A DNA stretch of 64,000 nucleotides from Candidatus Saccharibacteria bacterium UBA5150 (GTDB lineage: Bacteria; Patescibacteriota; Saccharimonadia; Saccharimonadales; UBA4665): positions 103,865 through 167,864 of the forward strand of contig DHXS01000009.1 in NCBI GenBank assembly GCA_002413795.1, written 5' to 3'. Below, in pieces: positions 33,288-41,733 of the stretch. The notes below the pieces were generated by a model. It saw only the letters and a program-made list of their open reading frames with translations. It searched no databases and had not been told where the DNA came from. Every line of letters starts with the position of its first letter. The stretch's first letter is position 1. Position numbers and translations under genes: made by a program.

Positions 33288-35251
33288 TGTTTGGGCGCCA
33301 CAAACAACCGCCCCTGGATCCGATGGCCATTGCCCAGCAGCAACGGGCCCGCGAGGAGCAGGAGGTTCAGGCCGCTTTCCAAAAGGGCATTACAGCCCTG
33401 CGCGATTTTATCGCCCCCAGCTCACTGGAATTTAAAAACACCCACTTCCAGCTGGGCACCCGCTACGCGCGGACTTACTACGTTTACGGCTACCCGCGCC
33501 AGCTTTACACCGGCTGGCTGAGCAGTATGGTTAACCTCGACGAAATAATTGACCTGAGCATGTACATTTACCCGGTGGAAAGCCAGGTCGTGCTGGAGAA
33601 CCTGCGCAAAAAAGTCACCCAGCTGGAGGCCGGCATCCAGATCGAGGCCGAGAAGGGCCGGGTGCGCGACCCGGGCAAGCAAGCGGCCATCATGGACGCC
33701 GAGGAAATGCGCGACAAACTGCAGGTCGGCGAAGAGCGCTTCTTCAGATTTGGGTTGTACTTCACCATTTATGCCAATTCGCTGGAAGAGCTGGAATTTA
33801 TCAGCCATAAGGTCGAGTCGATGCTTGGCCAACAGCTGGTTTACAGCAAACCGGCCTCTTCGCAACAGGAGCAGGGGCTGAACAGCACCGTGCCGCAATT
33901 GGTCGACCAATTGCAGATTCGCCGCAATATGAGCACCGGCGCGCTCAGCACCAGTTTCCCGTTCACCAGCGCCGACTTAACGCAAGATAACGGCATTTTG
34001 TATGGCATTAACATGCACAACTCCGGACTGGTTATTTTTGACCGTTTCTCCTTAGAAAACGGCAACTCGGTGGTCTTTGCTAAGTCCGGCGCCGGCAAAT
34101 CGTTCACGGTTAAGCTGGAAGCCCTGCGCAGTATGATGTTCGGCACCGAAATCTTCATCATTGACCCCGAGAACGAATACGAACGCATGAGCGAAGCCGT
34201 CGGCGGTGCCTATGTGCGCCTGAGCCTCAACTCGGCAACCCGCATAAACCCGTTCGACTTGCCGAAAGTGGTCGACGCCGAGGAAGCTGACAACGCCCTG
34301 CGCTCCAACCTGATCACCCTGCACGGCTTATTGCGCCTGATGATGGGCGGCGCCCAGGTGCAGATGCAGGGCACTTCCGCCATGTCGATGCCGGCGCTGG
34401 CCCCCAGCGAAGAAGCTGACCTGGACGCCGCGCTGATCGAAACTTACGCCAAGGCCGGCATCACCAACGATCCGCTGACCCACACCGGCACGCCGCCGAC
34501 CATCGCTGACCTCTACGACACTCTTCTGCACATGGGCGGCACCGGGCCGCAATTGGCACAGCGGGTACGCAAATACACCAGCGGCACTTTCGCCGGCATC
34601 TTTTCCCAGCAAAGCAACATTGATATCGAAAATCCGCTGGTGGTCTTTAACCTGCGTGACCTGGAAGACGAACTGCGGCCGGTTGCCATGTATATCGTTC
34701 TTAATTATATCTGGAACAAGACTAAGTCCGACCAAAAGCGCCGCCTGCTGATTGTTGACGAGGCCTGGCAGTTGATGAAATACGAAGACTCGGCCAACTT
34801 TATGTTCAGCCTGGCCAAGCGGGCCCGCAAGTACAACTTGGGCATTACCACCATCAGCCAGGACGTCGAGGATTTCATGGGCTCACGCATGGGCCGAGCC
34901 ATCGTGGCCAACTCATCGATGCAATTCCTTTTGAAGCAATCGCCCAGCGCCGTTGATGTCCTGGCCGATGTTTTCAAACTGACCAGTGAAGAAACCAAGC
35001 GCCTCAGCCAATTCCCGGTCGGCCAGGGCCTGTTTTTCGCCGGCCAGAACCACGTGCACTTGCAGGTGGTAGCCAGCCCGACCGAAACCGGCCTGATTAC
35101 CACCGATCCGCAGCAGCTCCAGAGGATTGAGGCCGCCGAAGCGGCCGGCCGGGCCGGCGGCGAATTCAACCAGCCGTCCGGCACCATCGACCTCGACAAC
35201 CGCCTCTCACCCGGCAGTGCCGGTAACACCGCTGCCGGCGCACAGCCTTAG
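33287..35251 (+). CDS. virB4: VirB4/TraC-type T4SS ATPase
   Basis: A 654-residue ATPase that energises pilus assembly and substrate transfer from the cytoplasmic face. The N-terminal domain (about 30-190) includes FQLGTRYARTYYVYGYP. The RecA-like C-terminal part has Walker A KSGAGKS (266-272) and Walker B LLIVDEAW (Asp491, Glu492), with the later TISQDVEDF and FLLKQSPSAVDVL regions. The length fits VirB4. It is the only T4SS ATPase seen in the window; there is no VirD4 or VirB11-like gene. Confidence 0.93.
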   Translation: MFGRHKQPPLDPMAIAQQQRAREEQEVQAAFQKGITALRDFIAPSSLEFKNTHFQLGTRYARTYYVYGYPRQLYTGWLSSMVNLDEIIDLSMYIYPVESQVVLENLRKKVTQLEAGIQIEAEKGRVRDPGKQAAIMDAEEMRDKLQVGEERFFRFGLYFTIYANSLEELEFISHKVESMLGQQLVYSKPASSQQEQGLNSTVPQLVDQLQIRRNMSTGALSTSFPFTSADLTQDNGILYGINMHNSGLVIFDRFSLENGNSVVFAKSGAGKSFTVKLEALRSMMFGTEIFIIDPENEYERMSEAVGGAYVRLSLNSATRINPFDLPKVVDAEEADNALRSNLITLHGLLRLMMGGAQVQMQGTSAMSMPALAPSEEADLDAALIETYAKAGITNDPLTHTGTPPTIADLYDTLLHMGGTGPQLAQRVRKYTSGTFAGIFSQQSNIDIENPLVVFNLRDLEDELRPVAMYIVLNYIWNKTKSDQKRRLLIVDEAWQLMKYEDSANFMFSLAKRARKYNLGITTISQDVEDFMGSRMGRAIVANSSMQFLLKQSPSAVDVLADVFKLTSEETKRLSQFPVGQGLFFAGQNHVHLQVVASPTETGLITTDPQQLQRIEAAEAAGRAGGEFNQPSGTIDLDNRLSPGSAGNTAAGAQP

Positions 35252-35292
35252 CGTATAATAAAACCATAAGGTTTTTAGGGTAAGACAAACAT

Positions 35293-38200
35293 ATGGCCAA
35301 CAAAGTTTACGACCCCGAAGCGGACGAAAGGCGAGCGCCGGCGCCAGACTTAGGCCCGGGTCATAACGCGCCTGCCGGCAAGGCTTCAGACCCGCGTGGC
35401 GAAAATGCCGCCGCGGGTGATGCCTCAGACCCCAGGGGTGATTTACGCCAGGCTGAGTCGGATGGTGCAGCCAGCTCAAGTACTGGCCACGGAGGCGGAG
35501 GCGCAACCTCCGGCACGGGGGGCGAAAAGGGGCTCTACAATTCCGGTGGTGACAACCCCAGTCCTAGCCAGCTTAAAGACGGCGAAGAATCGGCCGGCGA
35601 TGATGACGATCGCCTAGGCAAAGGCTTTACGGGCAACACCAGCTCAACCGGGGGAGGCCGCCGCAGATTCAAAATCACTAAAAAACGTGCAGTCATAGGT
35701 TTTGGAACCAGTACGTTTATTGCCGTGGTGTTCGGGGCTCTCAGTATAACCCAGGGCCCCTTGGAGTTTATCCATATAGCTCAGCTACTCGACAAATTCC
35801 ATTTTTCTTCTCAGCAAGATGCCCAAGACGGCCGCCTAATGAAAATTGCCCGTTACATTAAGGACCCCGCAAAGCCGCAAAATACCCGACTGGGCATAGT
35901 AGGTACTGCCGTAGCCAATAAACTGGATACAAAAATCAAAGACGCGACTGGTCTTAGCTCTGATTTTGATCCTAACAGTGGCCGATTTAAAGGTTATACG
36001 CTCGACAGAAACCATGAAAACTTTAAAAACCTGAACGATGAAGAGCTTAAAACCAAGCTTGCCGAAACATATGGCATTGATAAAAGCTCAGTAACTATAT
36101 CCGGCGGCACGGCCAGTTTTAACCCTGATACGGGGGGGTTAAACAGCATTAAGTCCTATCGAACCCAAACTCGTGTGGCGCGTGGAATGCTACGCCAAGC
36201 TGGTTATTCAAAAGTTTCTTCTTACGTACACGCAAGGGTGTTAACGAAACGGGCTGGATGGACTTTCCATCCCATTAAAAAGCTTGACGCCGCCATTCAA
36301 GCCAAAACACTAGAAGGCGGCAAAAAAGCTTTGGATAAACTCAAACAAACTTTCCGCTCGGATGAATTACAATCCATAGAAGGTTCGGGAGCGGCGCCGG
36401 CTGATCCCGTTGGTAAAGAAAAGACAAAGAGTAGCCTTAAAGCAAAACTGGCTGGGGGCGGCGCCGCGGCCGTAGCAGTGCTATGCACAATGAAAACTGT
36501 TGATGATAGCATAGTCCAGGAACGCCAAGCTAAGGTTGTACTGCCCATGATGAAAATGGCCGGCCAGGTCATTAGCTTAGGCAGTCAGGCGCAAAGCGGG
36601 CAAGATATAAGTGCCTTGCAACTGGGGCAATATAAAGACTTGTTGGACAAGAAAGATGATAAAGGTAACGTGACCTCTACCTGGAACCAGGCCCAAAGCG
36701 TCCAGGCCGAATTAGGACATCCGAATACGGGCACGGATATACCGAAGTCAGGGCAAGTTTTTGATAAAGGCACCCCCTTTGATTTTCTAAACGGCCCGCT
36801 CTTTGCGCCTCTTGGTACTGCATGTGGCATTCTTGGCAGCTTACCCGCTCAGATAATCTCAGCCGTTCTAGCCCCAGCACAATTTTTAGTTCAGAGTCTA
36901 GCCGGAGACCAAGTCTTTAGCGCTTTGGCTGATTGGCTTTCAGGATCACCTATTGATCCCCTATCGGGTGGAGCGGATTGGGGAAATTTTGTAAATTATG
37001 GCGCCCGACTTTCAGCCAGCGACCAGTTCGCGTCGGCAGGCGGTGTACCACTTGGCAAAAGCGACCAAATAGTCCTTAAAAGCAGCGAGAATGCACTCGA
37101 TAATGCTGACTTTCAGTCACATAACATCGCCTACAGGGTGTTCAATCCATATGATAGCCGCACACTGGCTTCGCAGATTATTGATAATCAAGGGGCAACA
37201 AATGCTACCCAGAAGGTGGCAATGATGGCGCATAATTTTAGCAGCATTTTTACTAATGTCTTAAAGATACCAGCATCGTTGCTTGCGGGAACCGTGCATG
37301 CTGCCCCGTCAACCTATGATTATCATGGTATGAAAAAAGTCGGTTTCACCCCCGCAGAATTAGCCGATCCAAAGTTCAATAACCCCAATGAGAACGCTTG
37401 CGCCGTAGTTGGAGGCACGGGCTGCCCAGGCAATGGTATTTTTGATGACCCTAGTAAGGCCTCTCAGTATACTGACTTAGCAAGTAAGTGTTTTGGCGAC
37501 ACAATTTCTGGTGATCCTACTACTGGCTGGAATATCGAGTTCAATACTACCTCAGTCAACATGTACGACCCAAGCTACCCCGAAGGGGATTGCAAAAAAA
37601 ATGACTTAGAGTGGCAGCGCGTGCGTTTCTGGATAATAGATACGGCCACCATTGAAGGTTATGACTGCTATCAGGGCGATACGCCTACTTCGGATAAATC
37701 GTGTACGGATTCTGGTTTTGACAACGGTAGCACGAGCAATTCCTCAAGCTCTTCAAGTTCATCCAGTTCTGCCACCAGTAGCGGCACTTTGCCCCAAGGC
37801 AGCGCCAAAGACTTGGCCGGTCAGCTCAAACAATATCTTGGCAAGCAAATTACATGCAACGGGGGTGAAGCCCACAATTGTCCTGACATTGGTGACACCG
37901 CCGATGGTAAAAGCATTAAGCATGGTTCCTGCAATGTCGACGCCTTAGCTCCAAATTTAGTGGGTCTTATGCTATATCTTGTGCAACAGGGCCATACCTT
38001 TGTATTTTCCGCAATTTGTACCGACCACCCCTCCCACCCTGGAAGCCAACACCATATAGGGGAAGCCGCCGACTTTAACATCATTGACGGAGTATTCATG
38101 GGCGCGGGTGAGGATTTGCAAGGCACCGTGCCCTGGACCCAGGCAAAAATTGACGCCGCCAAAAAACTCGACCAGGATGCTGCCGCCGTTCTACCTAAAA

Positions 38201-38310
38201 GTTCTCAGTTTGGTCAAAAACAGTGCGGTGCTGGCACATTCTCTTTCTTGAGCGGATTTAGTCTCGTTGACGACGGCTGCCACCACCAGCACATCGGAGT
38301 TGGTAAATGA
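35293..38310 (+). CDS. Membrane-anchored T4SS-locus protein with C-terminal M15-type peptidase-like domain
   Basis: A 1005-residue protein. Residues 1-125 are Gly/Ser/Asp-rich with a repeated ASDPRG, then a membrane helix follows (about 130-155, IGFGTSTFIAVVFGALSI). The middle (about 160-800) is large and unassigned, with a possible second helix near residue 395. A poly-Ser linker lies at about 815-830. The end (about 835-1005) has the M15 zinc-peptidase pattern S-x-H-x-x-G-x-A-x-D (Ser918, His920, Gly923, Ala925, Asp927) and a late His (HHQHIGV, His997-His1000). This fits a VanY/endolysin-type murein peptidase. The TGA stop overlaps the ATG of the next gene (ATGA), so both are translated together. 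Codon use is more A/T-rich than in the VirB4 gene. Confidence 0.75.
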   Translation: MANKVYDPEADERRAPAPDLGPGHNAPAGKASDPRGENAAAGDASDPRGDLRQAESDGAASSSTGHGGGGATSGTGGEKGLYNSGGDNPSPSQLKDGEESAGDDDDRLGKGFTGNTSSTGGGRRRFKITKKRAVIGFGTSTFIAVVFGALSITQGPLEFIHIAQLLDKFHFSSQQDAQDGRLMKIARYIKDPAKPQNTRLGIVGTAVANKLDTKIKDATGLSSDFDPNSGRFKGYTLDRNHENFKNLNDEELKTKLAETYGIDKSSVTISGGTASFNPDTGGLNSIKSYRTQTRVARGMLRQAGYSKVSSYVHARVLTKRAGWTFHPIKKLDAAIQAKTLEGGKKALDKLKQTFRSDELQSIEGSGAAPADPVGKEKTKSSLKAKLAGGGAAAVAVLCTMKTVDDSIVQERQAKVVLPMMKMAGQVISLGSQAQSGQDISALQLGQYKDLLDKKDDKGNVTSTWNQAQSVQAELGHPNTGTDIPKSGQVFDKGTPFDFLNGPLFAPLGTACGILGSLPAQIISAVLAPAQFLVQSLAGDQVFSALADWLSGSPIDPLSGGADWGNFVNYGARLSASDQFASAGGVPLGKSDQIVLKSSENALDNADFQSHNIAYRVFNPYDSRTLASQIIDNQGATNATQKVAMMAHNFSSIFTNVLKIPASLLAGTVHAAPSTYDYHGMKKVGFTPAELADPKFNNPNENACAVVGGTGCPGNGIFDDPSKASQYTDLASKCFGDTISGDPTTGWNIEFNTTSVNMYDPSYPEGDCKKNDLEWQRVRFWIIDTATIEGYDCYQGDTPTSDKSCTDSGFDNGSTSNSSSSSSSSSSATSSGTLPQGSAKDLAGQLKQYLGKQITCNGGEAHNCPDIGDTADGKSIKHGSCNVDALAPNLVGLMLYLVQQGHTFVFSAICTDHPSHPGSQHHIGEAADFNIIDGVFMGAGEDLQGTVPWTQAKIDAAKKLDQDAAAVLPKSSQFGQKQCGAGTFSFLSGFSLVDDGCHHQHIGVGK

Positions 38311-41300
38311 TAAAAAGACTGTTTTTGATGGTTATTGCCCTGGTGTTCGTAGCTACGCCGCTGGCGGCTATTAAAACTAGCGCACTATCGGATAAGCAAA
38401 AAAGTTTGTTCCAAGAAAACATTAACTACTTTAATGTTGACGCCTGTGGCCCTACGGCTACCGCCGCGGCAAATACGGGCGGAAACAATAAAATCTATGT
38501 AATTGGCGACTCGTTAACGGTGGGTATGCGCGATTCCGGTAACCTAAAGGCCAAGCTGACGAACGGCGGCTGGGATGTCACGGACATCGAAGCGACCGGT
38601 AGCATAAACATTGATGATTCAATCCCCAAACTTAAAGCCGACAAAAATAAGGTCGTGAGCGAAGCCGGCACCGTTATAGTCGGCCTCGGAACTAACCGTA
38701 CCGGCGACCCGGGCAAGTCAATCGACAGTATGATAGACGCCATTACCCAGACCAGCCCGAATGCAAAAATTGACTGGGTAAATGCCTACTCCACTAAGGC
38801 CGACTACACGAGCTTTAACAAGTTGCTGAGCGACCGTGCGTCTGCGGGGAAGATTGATAAGGTACTGGATTGGGCAAAGGAGGCGCAGGACCATGCCGGG
38901 GACTACAATCTGTCAAGTGACTCCCTCGGCATTCACACTAGTCCTGCCGGCTATATCAAACGCTCCGAGTGGGTAGTTAAGGATCTCGGCCCACCTCCCA
39001 GCAGTTCAGGTGTATCAAAACTTTACATTGTCGGCGATTCAATACTGGTCGGTGCATACTTTGATAACGGCGCCCCTCTAAAGAAAGCTATTGAGGATAA
39101 ACACTGGTCGGCTCAGGTAGACGCCTCCGGTGGCCGCGGGATGAGCTATGCCGGGTCCGACGACCGCGGAACCCTGCCCGGAAAGAGCAAGTCGGGGCTG
39201 GATGCTATAACTGCCGATGCCGCAGCCATCAAGGATTCAGACACAGTGGTAATCCAGTTAGGCACAAACGAAACCAACCCACCGGCCGGTGCCAGCAAAT
39301 CCGCGGCCCTGTTCAAGGCCGAAATGGAGAAAGCAATTAGTGAAGTTAAGGCTATCAACAGCTCGGCCACAATATATTGGGTGAATATATTCTCCAAAAC
39401 CACCCCTAAATTCTTCCCTTGGATAAACGAATACAATCAGGTTATCGATTCCGTCGCATCGGACAAAGGTATAAATGTTCTCGATACTACTAAAGCAGGA
39501 ATCAGCCTGAACGGCCGTACACATCCTGACACACCCGGCTATACAACCCTATCTAAAACTATCGTTGACGCGTTGGGTAGTTCCAGTTCAGCAAGCCCAC
39601 GGGCGGCGGCGCCAGCGACAGCCCATGCCGCCTCAACTGCATCTTTGACACCGGAACAAAAGATTGCCGGTACATTTAATGTCGGCTTCACGCTGGGCAC
39701 CTCAAAAGACACTATCGAGAGTGTTGTTAAGAAATATAAGATTGGTGGCATCTTTCTTTTAGGTAACGGCGATGCTGCTAGTGCCGGCTTTGATAAAAGT
39801 TTCTTTGACAAATTAAACACCGATGCCGGCCACACGCTTGTCATATCAAGCGATGAAGAGGGCAGTTCCATACACCGCTATAACTACTCATTTAATTTCC
39901 CGACCGCCGGTGAAATGGGAAAGATGAGCGATTCCGACGTTAATAACATAGGCCAAAAGGTCGGCAAGGCACTGTCCGATAACGGCGTAAACACCGACTT
40001 AGCGCCGGTGCTCGATGTGGCTCAAAACTCCAACAACAGCGATGCCGGCACTACAAACCGGGCCTTTGGCGACAGCGTAGATACTGTTACCAAAAAGGCC
40101 GGCGCTTTCGCCGAAGGCTTGAAATCCGGCGGCGTCAATCCGGTCTATAAACATTTCCCGGGCCTCGGTAGCACTAGTGGCAACTCAGATAGTGGTCCGG
40201 TTACCTCGCCTTCACTAAGTGCCCTTAAAGCCAAGGACCTGAAAACGTTTGACGCCCTAGCTAACAAAAACGGTGGTGCCGTAATGATGGATAATGCCCA
40301 TATACCGGGACTAACCGGCAGTGGCGAGGTGGCCAGTACCAGCTCTGACGCCATCAAATTACTCCGCGGTGATTATAATTTTAAGGGGCTCGTGATGACC
40401 GACGACTTGTCCGCCAAAGGCATGCCTGGTTCAGTATCCAGCTCGGTAGCCGCCGCGCTCAAGGCCGGAGCCGACATGCCGCTGTTCACATATAGTAGCG
40501 ATGCTGGCATTGACTCAGCCATCAGCGCCGCCAAAAGCGCCGGCGTTACTACTGACGATTCACTACAGCGCATAGCTGACTTCCTCGGCTCAAGCATAAG
40601 CGGCTCGTCCACAGACGCGCTGGGCTGCTGCCCGACCGACACAACTACTCAGTTAACGGGCAATAGCGACGCCGAAAAGGTGTGGAACTTCTTCGCCGAA
40701 CCAAGTAAGGGATTGTCAAACACAACGATTGAGGCAATCATGGGGAATATCCAAGAAGAGTCGGCTAACACTTTCAGCCCTACAGTCTATGCGGTCAACC
40801 ATCATTCCGACACCCCAGAGGGAGCTGGTTCGTCGGCATGGGGGTTAGCGCAGTGGTTACCCGCAACTAAAATATATAAAATACAAAGTCAATCGGGTGT
40901 TTCAGGTAAGGTTGGTGACCTGGTTACTCAGTTAAACATTATTTGGTGGGAGCTATCTACAAATCACTCACCCTCCGGTGGATGGGATTTTAAGCAATTT
41001 AAGTCCTCGGGTAGCCTCTCTGAGGCTGTCACTTATTGGGCCCAGCATTTTGAAGGAGCAGTCAACCCCAACGGCTCTATCCAGGGGTTAACGCAACGGC
41101 AAGCCTATGCCATAACCTGGAAGAATAAAGCGGCCGGTTCGACTTCTAATGCCGGTGTTGGTTCGGCTACAGATTCTACATCTTCTGGCAGTTGCTCCGC
41201 TTCTACCCGCAGCTCGTCGGCCAACGGGTTTACAAACCCATTCCCAGACGGGTGGCAGCCCAACCGCTTGGACATGGGCTATGACGGACATTTCACAAAA

Positions 41301-41714
41301 AGGATTGTTTCTCCGTGTGACGGCGTCATTAGCGAAAGCTACGACAGCCAAGGCGCAAAGAGCTGGGAGGGTATGTATTTTGTAGTGAAATGTTCGCAAA
41401 AACTACCCGGGCTGCCAACTCAAAGCTTTTTCTTCGCGGAAGGTGTGACCCCTACAGTAAATAAAGGCGATCAAGTTACGGCGGGTAGTCAGATTGGAAA
41501 ACCAGGGCCGACTGGGTTCCATGAAGGACCGGGCGGAATTGAATGGGGGATGGCTACCGATGATGTGCCGAGGACTGCTTACGCCGCAACCCTAGGCAAT
41601 AGCTGCGCAAAGGGCTCTCCGTCCAACGTCTTTGTACTTGACTTCGCAAAGTGGGTAGAACAAAATCTGGGCGTAGCACCACCTTTGTCGACCGATCATG
41701 CAGGTTGCGCATGA
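38307..41714 (+). CDS. Giant secreted multi-domain wall hydrolase: two SGNH domains, GH3, tail-lysozyme-like and M23-like domains
   Basis: A 1135-residue exported protein with a signal peptide (about 1-21). Domains in order: SGNH esterase-like 1 (about 62-235; IYVIGDSLTVG with Asp68/Ser69, GLGTNRTG), SGNH 2 (about 238-425; YIVGDSILVG with Ser245, QLGTNETN, RTHPDTPGY), GH3 beta-N-acetylglucosaminidase-like (about 450-780; KHFPGLG 615-621, VMTDDLSAKGM with Asp699/700), phage tail-lysozyme-like (about 784-931; GNIQEES, AWGLAQWLP), and a degenerate M23-like domain (about 970-1100; LDMGYDGH, GDQVTAGSQIGKPG). GH3 keeps the nucleophile region but lacks His in the GHG and DSH motifs. In the M23-like part the zinc-ligand His residues are not found, so it may only bind. 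It is coupled to the preceding gene. Confidence 0.8.
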   Translation: MIKRLFLMVIALVFVATPLAAIKTSALSDKQKSLFQENINYFNVDACGPTATAAANTGGNNKIYVIGDSLTVGMRDSGNLKAKLTNGGWDVTDIEATGSINIDDSIPKLKADKNKVVSEAGTVIVGLGTNRTGDPGKSIDSMIDAITQTSPNAKIDWVNAYSTKADYTSFNKLLSDRASAGKIDKVLDWAKEAQDHAGDYNLSSDSLGIHTSPAGYIKRSEWVVKDLGPPPSSSGVSKLYIVGDSILVGAYFDNGAPLKKAIEDKHWSAQVDASGGRGMSYAGSDDRGTLPGKSKSGLDAITADAAAIKDSDTVVIQLGTNETNPPAGASKSAALFKAEMEKAISEVKAINSSATIYWVNIFSKTTPKFFPWINEYNQVIDSVASDKGINVLDTTKAGISLNGRTHPDTPGYTTLSKTIVDALGSSSSASPRAAAPATAHAASTASLTPEQKIAGTFNVGFTLGTSKDTIESVVKKYKIGGIFLLGNGDAASAGFDKSFFDKLNTDAGHTLVISSDEEGSSIHRYNYSFNFPTAGEMGKMSDSDVNNIGQKVGKALSDNGVNTDLAPVLDVAQNSNNSDAGTTNRAFGDSVDTVTKKAGAFAEGLKSGGVNPVYKHFPGLGSTSGNSDSGPVTSPSLSALKAKDLKTFDALANKNGGAVMMDNAHIPGLTGSGEVASTSSDAIKLLRGDYNFKGLVMTDDLSAKGMPGSVSSSVAAALKAGADMPLFTYSSDAGIDSAISAAKSAGVTTDDSLQRIADFLGSSISGSSTDALGCCPTDTTTQLTGNSDAEKVWNFFAEPSKGLSNTTIEAIMGNIQEESANTFSPTVYAVNHHSDTPEGAGSSAWGLAQWLPATKIYKIQSQSGVSGKVGDLVTQLNIIWWELSTNHSPSGGWDFKQFKSSGSLSEAVTYWAQHFEGAVNPNGSIQGLTQRQAYAITWKNKAAGSTSNAGVGSATDSTSSGSCSASTRSSSANGFTNPFPDGWQPNRLDMGYDGHFTKRIVSPCDGVISESYDSQGAKSWEGMYFVVKCSQKLPGLPTQSFFFAEGVTPTVNKGDQVTAGSQIGKPGPTGFHEGPGGIEWGMATDDVPRTAYAATLGNSCAKGSPSNVFVLDFAKWVEQNLGVAPPLSTDHAGCA

Positions 41715-41733
41715 GTACAATAAAGGAGATGGG

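Noticed and set aside
35255..35278. AAAACC-ATAA-GGTTTT hairpin before the 1005-residue protein as a terminator
   Set aside because: The stem is just six pairs, mostly A-T, and the same stretch has a TATAAT that could be a promoter. Both readings are uncertain.
37738..37788. Ser-codon repeat as a possible phase-variation tract
   Set aside because: The repeat uses mixed Ser codons (TCA, AGC, TCT, AGT, TCC), so it is not a slippage-prone simple repeat; it is best read as a flexible linker.
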